From the NCBI GenBank assembly GCA_963776665.1, contig CAVZNQ010000038.1, positions 186,001 through 250,000 on the forward strand: DNA of 64,000 nucleotides. Direction: 5' to 3'. Below, in pieces: positions 18,787 through 28,990 of the stretch (the first letter of the stretch is position 1; the number at the start of each line of letters is the position of its first letter). Made by a program: the position numbers and the translations under genes. The stretch comes from Roseiarcus sp963776665. GTDB taxonomy: Bacteria > Pseudomonadota > Alphaproteobacteria > Rhizobiales > Beijerinckiaceae. The notes beneath the pieces are model-generated. The model was not told where the DNA came from, made no database searches, and saw nothing but the letters and a program-made list of their open reading frames with translations.

Positions 18787-20922
18787 TTATCCCGCTTCGA
18801 GCAGACGCGCCGCCTCGTCGCGCTCGAACAGGTACAGCAGGAGCCTCAAGCCTCGATTCTCCTCGCCCGTCAGCCGCTCGTTGCGCCTCAGCGCTGCTTC
18901 GGCCTCCTCGCGCGCCCGCGCCAGCAGGCCGCCGTGGATCTCGAGCCGGGCGAAGCGGAAACCCGGCGCGCCGGCCTGCCGCGCTCCGAGCACGTCGCCC
19001 TCGCCGCGCAGCCTCAAATCCTCCTCGGCGATGCGGAAACCGTCCTCGGTTTCGCGCAGCGTCTCCAGCCTTGTCCGCGCCGCTTCGCCGAGCGGGCCCT
19101 TATAGACGAGCAGGCAGGACGAGCGCCCATGGCCGCGCCCGACCCGGCCGCGGAGCTGGTGCAGCTGCGCCAGCCCGAACCGCTCGGCGTGCTCGACGAT
19201 CATGATCGTCGCCTCGGGCACGTCGACGCCGACCTCGACCACCGTGGTCGCGACCAGGATCGTCGTCTGCCCGCGCTCAAACCGCTCCATCGCCGCGTCC
19301 CGTTCCGGACCGGCCATCTTGCCGTGCACCAGTCCGACCGCGCGGCCGAAGACGGCGCGGAGCGACGCCGCGCGCTCCTCGGCGGCTGCGACGTCGAGGG
19401 TCTCGCTTTCGTCCACCAGCGGGCAAATCCAGTAGGCGCGCGCTCCCGCGGCGGTCGCTTGCCCGAGGCGCGCGACCACTTCGCCGAGCCGTTCGACGGG
19501 CAGGACGCGGGTGTCGATCGGCTGGCGTCCCGGCGGCTTCTCGCGCAAGGCGGAAATATCCATGTCGCCGAAATAGGCGAGCACCAACGAGCGCGGGATC
19601 GGGGTCGCGGTCATGACCAGGAGGTCGACGGCCACGCCCTTGGAGGCGAGCGCGAGCCGCTGCCGGACGCCGAACCGATGCTGCTCGTCGACCACCGCAA
19701 GCCCGAGATCGGCGAACGCGACGCTTTCCTGGATGAGCGCATGGGTGCCGACGGCGATGTCGATTCCGCCGTCCGCCAGTTCGGCGAGCGCGGCGCGGCG
19801 CGCCGGCGCCCTGTCGCGCCCGGTGATGAGCCTGATGCGCAGGCCGATCCGCTCGGCAAGCGGGGCCATCCGCTCATAATGCTGGCGAGCGAGGATTTCG
19901 GTCGGCGCCATCATCGCCGCCTGCCGTCCCGCTTCGACCACGTCGGCCATCGCCATCAGCGCGACCACCGTCTTGCCGGATCCGACGTCGCCCTGGAGGA
20001 GCCTCAGCATGCGCTTCTCGGCTTTGAGATCGGCGCGGATATCCTCGATCGCCTGCTTCTGCGCTTTTGTCAGCGCGAACGGCAGCGCGGCCTCGAGGCG
20101 GCGCCCCAATGCGCCCTCGGCGTGGTGCGCGCGGCCGGGAATGGCGCGCATGCGCGCCCGCATGAGCAGGAGCGCGAGCTGGTTGGCGAGCAGTTCGTCA
20201 TAGGCGAGGCGGGTCGCCGCCGGACCGGCCGGGTCGATGTCCTCGGGCCGTTCCGGCCGGTGCATCGCGCCGAGCGCCTCGGCGAAGCCGGGCAGTTTGA
20301 GCCGGCTCAGGGTGTCGGCGCTGAGCCATTCCGGCAGCCGGGGCATGCGTTTCAGCGCAGCCTCGGCGGCGCGGGCGACGGTGCGCGGGTAGAGACCCTC
20401 GGTCAGCCCGTAGACCGGCTCGACCGACGGCAGGCGGGCGAGTTCGTCGGCGTCCATGACCCGGTCGGGATGGACGATCTGTCGCCGGCCGTCCCAAAGC
20501 TCGAGCTTGCCCGAGATCCAGCGCCTGGCGCCGACCGGCAGCTTCGAGCGCACCCATTCGGGATTGGCGAGGAAGAACACAAGCTCGACGTCGCCGGTGT
20601 CGTCCTCGACCAGCACCTTGAACGGCGCCCGCGAGCGCGCGCCTCCTGCCTCGCGGTGCTCGGTAACCGTAGCCTCGATGGTCACGATCGTGTCGGGGAC
20701 GGCGTCGCGAATCTTCGGCCGCGCGCGCCGGTCGACGGTCGCCTGCGGCAGGTGGAAGAGCACGTCGATGACCCGCGACCCTTCGGATTTATCGAGCAGG
20801 CGATCGAACAGTTTCGCGTTCTTCGGCCCGATCCCCGGCAGCGAGGCGGCGGGCGCGAACAGGGGATCAAGCAGGGACGGACGCACCAGCGCGCCTTTAG
20901 CCGCGGGCGACCGGCGCGGCAA
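18787..20922 (-). CDS. recG: ATP-dependent DNA helicase RecG
   Basis: Helicase that remodels stalled replication forks and branched recombination intermediates. 711 residues. An N-terminal wedge/OB domain (about 60-190) precedes SF2 helicase domains with Walker A GDVGSGKT, Walker B-type DEQH (DEQHRFG), motif III TATPIPR, motif V TTVVEVGVDVP and motif VI QLRGRVGRG. The C-terminal TRG region carries RLRGEGDVLG. The start could be this ATG or an in-frame GTG twelve codons later. No frameshift is seen over more than 2.1 kb. Confidence 0.96.
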   Translation of the reverse strand: MPRRSPAAKGALVRPSLLDPLFAPAASLPGIGPKNAKLFDRLLDKSEGSRVIDVLFHLPQATVDRRARPKIRDAVPDTIVTIEATVTEHREAGGARSRAPFKVLVEDDTGDVELVFFLANPEWVRSKLPVGARRWISGKLELWDGRRQIVHPDRVMDADELARLPSVEPVYGLTEGLYPRTVARAAEAALKRMPRLPEWLSADTLSRLKLPGFAEALGAMHRPERPEDIDPAGPAATRLAYDELLANQLALLLMRARMRAIPGRAHHAEGALGRRLEAALPFALTKAQKQAIEDIRADLKAEKRMLRLLQGDVGSGKTVVALMAMADVVEAGRQAAMMAPTEILARQHYERMAPLAERIGLRIRLITGRDRAPARRAALAELADGGIDIAVGTHALIQESVAFADLGLAVVDEQHRFGVRQRLALASKGVAVDLLVMTATPIPRSLVLAYFGDMDISALREKPPGRQPIDTRVLPVERLGEVVARLGQATAAGARAYWICPLVDESETLDVAAAEERAASLRAVFGRAVGLVHGKMAGPERDAAMERFERGQTTILVATTVVEVGVDVPEATIMIVEHAERFGLAQLHQLRGRVGRGHGRSSCLLVYKGPLGEAARTRLETLRETEDGFRIAEEDLRLRGEGDVLGARQAGAPGFRFARLEIHGGLLARAREEAEAALRRNERLTGEENRGLRLLLYLFERDEAARLLEAG

Positions 20923-20931
20923 GCGGCGCCT

Positions 20932-21877
20932 TCATCCCGCCATGACGTGGAACCCGGCGCGCGGGAAATGCACCACGATCTCGCCGACCCGCTCGTCGAC
21001 GCGCCGGATCGCAATGTGCTGCGCCGAGAGGGAGACGATCTCGCCGCCGACTTCGACCTTCCCATAATCTTCAGGCACGACCACCACCTTGTCGCCGACC
21101 TTGCGGCCGTTCGGATCGCCGGGATCGTTCTCGGCCATTGTTTCCGGGCTTGCCTTGGCCGCGACGGCGAGGGCGCTTCTCCGCCGACATTTCCTCGCGT
21201 CGCCCGTGTCCCACGGCTCGCATCCGGCTCTCCCATGCCGCGACTCGCGGAAGGCCGGCGAAGACCTTATCGAACCCCGCGACGGCCTGGTCCTCCGCCG
21301 CGGCGAGGCTCGACCGCGCGTACCAGACGTTCATGTAGGCGCTGACGTCGGCAAGGCTGAAATCCCCGAGCAGCCATGTCCGCCCATCGTGCAGCTGCGC
21401 CTCGATCCAGCCGAGGTAGGCGCGAATCTGATCGCGCATCTGGGGAATGGCCGCCCTCATCGTGGCGACGTCGAACCTCGCGCCGCGCAGCGAGCTGCGG
21501 TCGTCGATGAATTCCTGCGGCACCTTGTGGCCGAGGGCGCCGAAGGCAAGACCGACCGTGCTTTGAAAGAACGGTCGGTCGGTCCACATGCCGAGCGCCC
21601 ACGGGACGCCCGCGTCGCCCGAGGGGAACAGGGTCGGCGACGGAAACCGGCGATCGATCTCGCGGATGATGATCTGGGTGTCGCAGAAAATGTCGGCGCC
21701 GATCTGCATTACTGGCGTGCGGCGGTAGCCTCCGGTCAACGGCATCAGATCGGGCTTCGGCATGATGCGCGGAATGCGCACCGACATCCACGAAAGTCCC
21801 TTGAAGCCGAAGATCACCCGGATTTTCTCGGAGAACGGCGAAGCGTCGAAATGATGCAGAATGATCGGGTGCGGCAT
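20932..21877 (-). CDS. GST-family protein with extra C-terminal SH3-like tail, frameshifted
   Basis: The first about 230 residues form a glutathione S-transferase: thioredoxin-like N-domain (HHFDASPFSEKIRV), then the helical C-domain with LGDFSLADVSAYMN. A frame break near 21175 (one extra base) interrupts GHGRREEMSAEK; the next frame continues ALAVAAKASPETMAEN and runs to a tail of about 68 residues (GRKVGDKVVVVPEDYGKVEV...IVVHFPRAGF) with the look of a small beta-barrel. Homologues in Hyphomicrobiales carry such a tail, so the two frames are one gene. It lies 9 bp upstream of recG. Its reaction is unknown; no catalytic Cys/Ser is obvious beyond the N-terminal region. Confidence 0.8.
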
Positions 21878-21988
21878 GGCGCGCGTCTTGAGCTCGAATG
21901 CCTGAGGGATAAAGGCTGAACCGGCGACCGGCGCGCAATTTTCAGTTTTGCGCGCTCGCCTCGCCGGTTGATCTCATTTCAACCCGGC

Positions 21989-22381
21989 CTAACGCCGGAA
22001 TGCGCCGCCGCCGTGAAAACTCCCGCCGCCGCGATAGCCGCCATGATAACCGCCATGATAGCCGCCGCCGTAGTAGCGGCCGCCGCCGGCGTAACCGGCG
22101 CGTCGATAGACGCCGCCGCGATAGACGCCCCCGCCATAATAGCCGCCGCGATAGACGCCGCCGCCGCCATAGTACCCGGTGCGGTAGCCGTATCCGCCGT
22201 ATCCGCCGTAGTAGCCCCCACCGTAGTACCCCCCGCCGTAGTAGGGCGCGCCGTAATAACCGCCGGCGTAGAACGGCTCGGAGTAGCCGGCGTAGGGATA
22301 GCCCGTGGTCGGCTCACAGCCAGCGAGCGCGACAGAGAGCCCAGCGGCGACCGCACAGAGAAGAATCCGACTGCCAACCAT
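21989..22381 (-). CDS. Gly/Tyr-rich repetitive lipoprotein
   Basis: A 130-residue protein with a signal sequence and lipobox LAGC (Cys22), so it is predicted to be lipid-anchored after export. The mature part is almost wholly low-complexity: repeated GGYYG and YRGG(V/Y) blocks, then HGGYHGGYRGG, ending in Arg. Such sequences are common small envelope proteins of Hyphomicrobiales but have no assigned function; they may be flexible, metal-binding (His) or adhesive. The repetitive DNA makes copy number prone to change by slippage. Divergent from the thioesterase gene, with 268 bp between. Confidence 0.75.
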   Translation of the reverse strand: MVGSRILLCAVAAGLSVALAGCEPTTGYPYAGYSEPFYAGGYYGAPYYGGGYYGGGYYGGYGGYGYRTGYYGGGGVYRGGYYGGGVYRGGVYRRAGYAGGGRYYGGGYHGGYHGGYRGGGSFHGGGAFRR

Positions 22382-22649
22382 GGCTTTCCCTCGCTTTGCC
22401 TCGCCGATCGCGGCCCGCGTTCCGCTGCAACCGAGCTTAGACCGTTCCGCCGGCGCGGTCGAATGCCGTCTCGCAACGGCAGGGCGCTTCTCACGCCCTG
22501 GTGAACGTCAACGCGCAGGCGCGCATTTCGTTGCACATGCCGGAGCCGCCAAGTCCCGCTTCGCTCTTCGTGGCGCCGCCGGGCGAGCGATGCTATGCCG
22601 AAGCGGAACCAATCGCCAGCGTCTCGGGCGCGCGGCCAAATGGGGGCTC

Positions 22650-23048
22650 ATGTCGCTTCTCGACCGCATCAACGCAAATCCGCTGCCGTTCGCCAAACTG
22701 CTCGGGATCGAGTTCATCAGCGCCGAAGAGGACGCCCTCGCCGCGCGGATGGCGATCAGGCCGGATCTCTGCACGCTCGGCGACATTGGCCATGGCGGGG
22801 CGATCATGAGCTTCGCCGACACGCTCGGCGCCGCCGCGGCCTTCGTCAATCTTCCGCCCGAGGCGAAGGGGACAACGACAATCGAGAGCAAGACCAATTT
22901 CGTCGCCGCCGCGCCGGCCGGCGCGACCGTGATCGGCCGCACCACCCTCGTCCATCGCGGCCGCCGGACCCAGGTCTGGCAGACGCTGGTTGCGACCGAG
23001 GACGGCAAGCTCATTGCAATGACGGTGCAGACCCAGATGACGCTGTGA
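22650..23048 (+). CDS. PaaI-family hotdog-fold thioesterase
   Basis: A 132-residue acyl-CoA thioesterase-like protein. The hotdog-fold signature GDIGHGGAIMSFAD (about residues 45-58) carries the HGG and acidic residues used by PaaI-type enzymes; ESKTNFVAAAPAG forms the second conserved strand. The ATG chosen follows GGGGGCTC and fits the family's N-terminus; upstream in-frame sequence is Arg/Ala-rich and not conserved. Neighbours give no clue to the acyl substrate. Confidence 0.87.
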   Translation: MSLLDRINANPLPFAKLLGIEFISAEEDALAARMAIRPDLCTLGDIGHGGAIMSFADTLGAAAAFVNLPPEAKGTTTIESKTNFVAAAPAGATVIGRTTLVHRGRRTQVWQTLVATEDGKLIAMTVQTQMTL

Positions 23049-23236
23049 GCGGCCGAGTTTCGCCCGGGAGCGCGCGCCAAAAAATTCGTGCAATTTCTTG
23101 CGAAAAGCAGAAATATCGGCTATGTTTGCCCAGTCGCCGGGTCGAAGCTACGCGCCCGGACCAGTCGTCAGATTGAACCCGCCCTCAAGCGGGGAACCTT
23201 CTCACGGCTGAGCTGAACGCGAGGACAGTGAACGGA

Positions 23237-23412
23237 TTAAGATATTGAAATAGTTGTATTTTTGTTAGGAAGACCCGTTTGGATTTCCTTCCGCCGGATT
23301 TGGATTTCCTTCCGCGTCGGCTTGGATTTCCTTCCGTGGGGCCTTTGATTTCCTTCCGGCGGCTTGGATCTTGTTCGCGGGGCTAGAAGCACCGTAGGAG
23401 CAAGTATATTCT
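23237..23412 (-). repeat. Composite repeat element, copy A (five 21-22 bp units, head and tail)
   Basis: Read in the direction of rsmA, the element begins about 7 bp after the stop codon with an AATAT...GCTCCT head. It then has one degenerate and four clear units built on CGGAAGGAAATCCAA; on the plus strand the complementary cores start at 23281, 23302, 23324 and 23346, a period of 21-22 bp. It ends with an AT-rich tail TTTCAATATCTTAA (23237-23250), 30 bp past the last unit. Copy B at 32.9-33.1 kb has the same architecture, orientation relative to its gene, and unit-to-tail spacing. No unit codes for protein convincingly. The rest of the 23049-23418 gap holds nothing I recognise. Confidence 0.8.
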
Positions 23413-23418
23413 GGCGCC

Positions 23419-24286
23419 TCATCGCTCGGCGGCCTGAGCCAGCGCCACGAACCCCGCCACATCGACCTCCTCCGCCCGCATCGTCGGCTCGAGCCCGGCG
23501 GCGGCGAGGAGGGCGACGAGGTCGAGCCCGCGCTCGGCGGCGAAGCCTTTCAGCGACTGGCGCAGCATCTTGCGCCGCTGGCCGAACGCGGCCTTTGTCA
23601 GCGTCGAGAGCGTCCCCGCATCGCACGGCTCCGGGCTTTGGCGGGGGATCAACTCGACCAGGCTCGAGGTGACCTTGGGCGGCGGCGTGAACGCGGCGGG
23701 CGGCGACGTCGAACAGGATTCGCGCCTCCGTCCGCCACCCCGCGAGCACCGCGAGGCGGCCGTAGTCGGCGCGCTCGGCCGGGGTTGCGACGATGCGGCG
23801 CGCGACCTCGCGCTGGAACATGAGCGTCAGCCGGTCATAGAACGGCGGCCACGGCTCCGCCTCGAGCCAGCCGGCGAGCAGCGCGGTTGCGATGTTATAG
23901 GGCAGGTTGGCCGCGATCCTCAGGGGCGCGCCGCCGGCCTTCTCGGTCAGCGTCGCCGGCGCGACGTTAAGCGCGTCGCCCTCGATGACCTCGAGTCGGC
24001 CCGGCCAGTGCGCGCTTATTTCGGCCAGCGCGCCGAGCGCGCGCGCATCACGCTCGATCGCGATCACCTTCCTCGCCCCCTCAGAGAGAAGCGCGCGCGT
24101 CAGCCCGCCGGGGCCGGGTCCGACCTCGACCACGGCGACGCCTTCGAGCGGCCCGGCCGCCCGGGCGATTCTGCGGGTCAGGTTGAGATCGAACAGGAAG
24201 TTCTGACCGAGCGCCTTGCGGGCCTGAAGCCCGTGCGCGGCCGCCACCTCGCGCAGCGGCGGCAGTCCGTCCACGGCGAGGCTCAT
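23419..24286 (-). CDS. rsmA: 16S rRNA dimethyladenosine transferase RsmA (KsgA), frameshifted
   Basis: Dimethylates A1518 and A1519 of 16S rRNA late in small-subunit assembly. About 289 residues when both frames are joined. SAM motif I is VEVGPGPGGLT, preceded by KALGQNFLFD; the catalytic motif IV is NLPYNIAT. The frame breaks near 23700-23705: the first frame reads FDVAARRVHAAAQ, but removal of one base restores FDVAPAAFTPPPKVTSS, a hallmark of this family, and the C-domain AAFGQRRKMLRQSL follows. Because all hallmarks survive, an assembly indel is likely. The start overlaps the pdxA stop by four bases. Confidence 0.92.
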
Positions 24287-25281
24287 TGGGTCAATCGGTC
24301 TGCCAGCTTCAGCGCGGCGATGAGGCTTGCCGGATTGGCCAAGCCCCGTCCCGCGATGTCGAACGCCGTACCGTGGTCCGGCGAGGTGCGCACGAACGGC
24401 AGGCCGAGGGTGACGTTGACCCCCTCGTCGAAGGCCAGCGTCTTGACCGGGATGAGGCCCTGGTCGTGATACATGGTGAGCGCGACGTCGTAGCGCGCCC
24501 GCGCTTTGGGATGGAACATCGTGTCCGCCGGCAACGGGCCGACGGCGTCGATCCCCTCGGCTCTGAGCGCCTCGACCGCCGGACGTATGATCGTGATCTC
24601 CTCTCGCCCCATCGCCCCGCCTTCGCCGGCATGCGGATTGAGGCCTGCGACAGCGAGGCGCGGCCGTTTGAACCCGAAGCGGGCGCGCAGATCGCGATCC
24701 ACTATCCGAGCGGTGTTGACGATGAGCTCGGCGCTCAAGGCCGTGGCCGCTTCGGCGAGCGGGATGTGAATGGTCACCGGGACGACCTTGAGCGTCTCCG
24801 ACCAGATCATCATCACCGGAACCGCCGGGGGGCCCCAGGCCTTGGCGAGCTCGCCCAGATATTCGGTGTGGCCCGGGAATTGGAACCCCGCTTCATAGAG
24901 CACGGCCTTGGCGATCGGGTTGGTCACGACCGCGCGCGCGGCGCCGTGATGGACCGCTTCGACCGCGCGGGCGATCGATTCGATCGTCGCCGCGGCGTTG
25001 GCGGCAGTCGGGCGGCCGGGCGCGTCTTCGACCGCGCCCTTGAGCGCGACCACCGGCAGGCCCCGCGAGAACGCCGCCGCCGCTCCGGCAGGATCGGTCT
25101 CGATGACCGGAACCGCGAAGTCCGCGCGCCTGGCGGCGGCCGCGAGAACACCCGGCGCGGCGAATACGAAGAATGGGACCCGGACCGTCCGATCGCGCCA
25201 CGCGGCGAGCGCCAGTTCGGGCCCGATTCCCGCCGGATCGCCCATCGTCATCGCCAACGGCGCTTTGTCGCCGGTTGTCAC
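24283..25281 (-). CDS. pdxA: 4-hydroxythreonine-4-phosphate dehydrogenase PdxA
   Basis: Enzyme of pyridoxal 5'-phosphate synthesis (DXP-dependent route) that oxidises and decarboxylates 4-phosphohydroxy-threonine. 332 residues. Family signatures: GDPAGIGPELAL near the start, the phosphate-binding TNPIAKAVLYEAGF, metal ligand His residues in VTIHIPL and MYHDQGLIPVK, and AGLNPHAGEGG. It starts only 13 bp after lptD and overlaps rsmA, as in other alphaproteobacteria, except that surA normally lies between lptD and pdxA. Confidence 0.95.
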   Translation of the reverse strand: MTTGDKAPLAMTMGDPAGIGPELALAAWRDRTVRVPFFVFAAPGVLAAAARRADFAVPVIETDPAGAAAAFSRGLPVVALKGAVEDAPGRPTAANAAATIESIARAVEAVHHGAARAVVTNPIAKAVLYEAGFQFPGHTEYLGELAKAWGPPAVPVMMIWSETLKVVPVTIHIPLAEAATALSAELIVNTARIVDRDLRARFGFKRPRLAVAGLNPHAGEGGAMGREEITIIRPAVEALRAEGIDAVGPLPADTMFHPKARARYDVALTMYHDQGLIPVKTLAFDEGVNVTLGLPFVRTSPDHGTAFDIAGRGLANPASLIAALKLADRLTQ

Positions 25282-25294
25282 CTGAGAAGCGGCT

Positions 25295-27911
25295 TCACAA
25301 TTCCGGCGTTGAGCCGACGCCGACGTTCGCCTTGACGTCCCCGAGAGTGCGCAGCACGAGTTCGAACATCACCGACTGATTGCGCGTGGCCGGGTTATAG
25401 ATCACGGGGCCGCCAGGAAATTCGCTGTATACGGCGGGCTGGCTGACGTTGGACGAATATCGGATGGTCAGGGTCGTGCAATCGTCCTTGTAGCCGACCC
25501 CGACCGAATAGCCGACAGGATAGAGGATTGGCGTCGTCTGACCCAACGTGTCGTAGTAGTGGCGTGACATGTCGAGAACGAGCGAGCCGTCGACCGACCA
25601 CCGATCCTGGAACTTGTATCCGAGATTCCCGGTCAGGCCCTCGCGGGGGAACTCCCATCCGAGCGCCGGCTGGGCGGCGTAGAGGGCATAGTCGACGCTC
25701 CCGCTGACGCCAGCAAAGTTCGCCTTGGCGATCCCGTCGAAGCGTTCGAGCTGCAGCGTCGAGCTGTTGAACTGCTGTTTGCTCATCAGCGTAATCGGGT
25801 TCGAGGTAGGCTGCAGCGTCTCGCCGAAGACGAAGTTCGAGAACGTCTTGTCCAGGCCGGACTCGAGGCCGACATTGGCAGGATCATAGAGGGTGTAGGA
25901 GTTCTGCCCGGCGACCTGGATTGACTCGCCGCCGACGAAATTCGCGTGCCCTCCGTTGGCGAAGTCGGCAGTGTACTGCACTCCGTAGTTGAGCCTTGTC
26001 CCGCCTTCGACCCGGTCGTAGCCGGAGAACTTGTTCCAGGCGAACAGGTTCGTTTCGTCGAAAACGAGGCTCTGGGAATCCTCGTCGGGCTGGATCCTGG
26101 GGATGACCTCGCTCGGCCGGGCGATGAACTGCGCGATCGGCGTGATCGTCTGTGTGCCCCACGACGAAGTGGAGACGAAGGGATAACGGTATTCGAGACC
26201 GGCGCCCGCCATGCCGCGCGCGAAAGCGCCCTGGTTCGAGCCCGAGAAGAACGCCGCCTGGCTCGAATTCGCCACCGTGCTCACGCCGACGGAACTCGCG
26301 TAGGTGATCGATCCGGTCTCGTTGAGTTCGGTCGCCTCGCCGTCCAGCCGACCAAACAGGAACGGCTTCCACACCTCGCCGATGGGATCGATGTAGGAGC
26401 GCTGCCAGGAGAGCTGCCCGCTAGCGCGCGTGTAATCGCCAGCGATGCCGCGCAACAAGCACTTGCCCGGGAAATATGTATTCACGGAGGTCGAGCCGAC
26501 CTGGGTCTCGCAGACGTTGTAGAGGTGATAGGCGTTGTCGAACGTTTGCAGACCGGTCGATTGGAAGGCGGCGTTGGTCTGGTCGACGTTGGCGACATTG
26601 GTGTCGATCGTCAGCTCGCCGCCGATTCCGTAGGTGCGGTCGGCGGGTACGTTGATGACGCGATTGAAGTCAAGCACCGGGGCGACAGCGACGGGCAGCG
26701 TGCGATTGTCATCGCTCGCGGTCGTGCCCTCGAAATGGTAGGCGCTGAGGTCGAAGAAGCTCTGGGCCGACTGGCCGCGCAGATAAACCGACGAGATCAC
26801 GTCCTGGAAGTAGAAATTGTCGAAGTCTATGCCCTGGAGCCGATAATCGTTGATGAAGAACTTGTCGCTCATCCATGTGCCGCTCCAGCCGAACTGCCAC
26901 ATGTCGTTGAGAAGGAAGTTCCCGGCGCTCTCGATCGAGCCGCGCATCTTGCGGTCGCCTGCGCCGTAAGGATAGCTGGGGAAGGCGCCGGGGTCATTCT
27001 GGTCGATCCCGGTCGCGCGAATGTTGTAGGCGCCATTCGTCAGCCGCTGGCGCCAGTCGACTTCGCCCAGCAAGCCCTGTCTCGACAGGTAGGTCGGGAT
27101 AAGGGTCAGATCGTAGTTCGGCGCCAGATTGATGAAATAAGGCATGCTGAAGCCGGCGCCGAGGTTGCCGCCGGAGACGATCGACGGCGCCAAAAAGCCG
27201 GTCTGCTTGTTGACGGTCGCGTCGGGCGACGAAAAATAGGGCCACCAGAAGACCGGAAAGCCCCAGAACAGAAGCTGAGCGTTCTCGTAGTAGATCGTGT
27301 GGGTCTGCTGGTTTTCGACGATCTTGGTCGCCCGCACCTGCCAGAACGGCGGCCGTTCCGGATGGTCCTTGCACGGTTCGCAAGCGGTATATGCGCCGTT
27401 CTGCAGCACGGTGATGTCGCCGCTCGAGCGCTCGACGCGCGGCGAGGTGAAGCGCGTCTTGTCGTTTGTCAGAGCCTGGACGCTGTCGATGAAGCCGTCG
27501 CGAAAATCGTCGCTGAGCTCGAACCGCGTTCCGTAGATGACATTGCCGTGCTCATCGGTCATCTTTGCGTGGCCTTCGGCGTACACGCGCTTGCTGACTC
27601 GGTCATAGATGACCCGATCGGCCTGAAGGACGCGGCCCTGATAGAAGAGCTGAACCGAGCCTGCGGCGGACACCGTGTTCTTGTCTTTGTCGTAAATGAG
27701 CTCGTCGGCGTCGATGACGAGCTTGTCGGGCGGCTTGGCTTGAGTCGCGTTGGCGGTTGCGGGTTGGGTTTGCGCCGCCCGCAGCGGCGGTCAAAGTGGT
27801 CCACGCCGCCAGGGCCACAACGACAAGCGCCAGCAGTCCCGCGCGCGCCGCCGGAGCTCGCCGCGCCCGGCGGGGAATTACCTCAAAGGAAAAGCTGAGG
27901 GCGAGACCCAT
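25295..27911 (-). CDS. lptD: LPS-assembly outer-membrane protein LptD, frameshifted near 5' end
   Basis: Outer-membrane beta-barrel that inserts lipopolysaccharide into the outer leaflet. The protein of about 870 residues starts at ATG 27911, overlapping the lptG stop by one base, with a long Arg-rich N-terminus, a membrane/signal segment (LLALVVVALAAW) and a short periplasmic lead. The OstA/LptA-like N-domain (DELIYDKDKNTV, FYQGRVLQADRVIYD) follows, then CEPCKDHPE and the LptD barrel. One extra base near 27776-27781 breaks the frame just after the signal sequence (AAG|AQTQPATANA). Essential in most Gram-negatives, so the break is probably a consensus error. Confidence 0.92.
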
Positions 27912-28990
27912 CAACCATCCTCTCGTTGCAGCAGCACATATACGCCAAACAAGCAACCGGCGACGCCGGGCGCCCACCCAGCCACCGAGGTGCTGAGGAA
28001 GCCCGCTCCGCCCAAATCGCTGACCACTTTCGTAGCCACATAAAGCACGAACCCCGCTATAACGCCACCGGAAACCATATATTCGATCCCGCCCATTCGG
28101 AAAAATCTTAACGAAAAGCAAGCGGCGACTAAAACCATCGACGCCAGCGTGAGCGGGCGAGCCAGAAGTTCCTGAAACTTCAATTCGTAAGCCGTCGGAT
28201 CGAGTCCGGCGCGCATGGTCTGATTGGCGAGCCCGGGCAGTCGCCAAAACGACACCGTCTCGGGCGCGACGAACGCCTGAGCGACCTCTGTACGATCGAG
28301 ATTCGTGGCGAGCAGGTAGGTTGAGACCGGCAGGGTCTCGAAGCCCGGAGTCACCACTTGGGCGTTGTGCAGCACCCAATAACCGTCGCGCAGCTCGCCC
28401 GACGCCGCCTGCAGGCGCTCCACGAAATTGCCCTTGTCGTCGAAGTTGAAAACCTGAAGCCCCTTGAACTCGGTGCCGTCCCCGCTCCTCGCATCGGCGC
28501 GGATGACGGCCTGGCCGTCGACGCTTTTTTGCCGGATCCACATCCCTATCGAGCCTAGGGCGGGGCCGCCGAATACCCTCGATTCGATCTCGTCCGACCT
28601 TTGCTTCATCCAAGTCGATGCTGGATTATAGGCGGCGACCGAAAAGATCCCGATGGCGAGAATCACGATCAGAGGCGGGATCAATATCTGCCAGACGGAC
28701 ACGCCTGCTGCGCGCGCCACCACTAGCTCCATCTTCCGCGACAAGTTCAGGAATGCGATCATCGAGCCGAACAGAACTGCGAACGGCAATGCCTGCTCGG
28801 CTATTGTCGGCGTTCGCAGGAACGACAGACCGGCCATCAGCATACCCGTCGCGCGCTGAGAATCGCCCGAGCGGCGCAGCAATTCCACCAGATCGACCGA
28901 GTATATGAGGACGAAGACCACCAGAAACGCCGCCATGACCGTGCGCGCGAAGCGTTCGGCGAGATAGAGCGAAAGCGTTCGGCCGATCAC
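27911..28990 (-). CDS. lptG: LPS export ABC transporter permease LptG
   Basis: Inner-membrane permease that, with LptF and the ATPase LptB, extracts lipopolysaccharide for transport to LptD. 359 residues: about three membrane helices at each end around a periplasmic beta-jellyroll domain. The GTG start at 28990 has AGGAG six bases upstream and overlaps the lptF stop (GTGA); farther upstream codons lie inside lptF. YjgP/YjgQ hallmarks include an N-terminal membrane segment with FVLIYSVDLVELLRR and the conserved LPFAVLFGSM. The 3' end overlaps the lptD start. Confidence 0.93.
   Translation of the reverse strand: MIGRTLSLYLAERFARTVMAAFLVVFVLIYSVDLVELLRRSGDSQRATGMLMAGLSFLRTPTIAEQALPFAVLFGSMIAFLNLSRKMELVVARAAGVSVWQILIPPLIVILAIGIFSVAAYNPASTWMKQRSDEIESRVFGGPALGSIGMWIRQKSVDGQAVIRADARSGDGTEFKGLQVFNFDDKGNFVERLQAASGELRDGYWVLHNAQVVTPGFETLPVSTYLLATNLDRTEVAQAFVAPETVSFWRLPGLANQTMRAGLDPTAYELKFQELLARPLTLASMVLVAACFSLRFFRMGGIEYMVSGGVIAGFVLYVATKVVSDLGGAGFLSTSVAGWAPGVAGCLFGVYVLLQREDG

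Noticed and set aside
18748..21345. 865-codon plus-strand open frame opposite recG and the GST gene
   Set aside because: It is antisense to a complete recG with all helicase motifs; composition is Arg/Gln/Glu-rich with no family features, as expected from GC-rich mirror frames.
25946..27898. 650-codon plus-strand open frame opposite lptD
   Set aside because: Mirror frame of the LptD barrel coding strand; no recognisable motif and no ribosome site.
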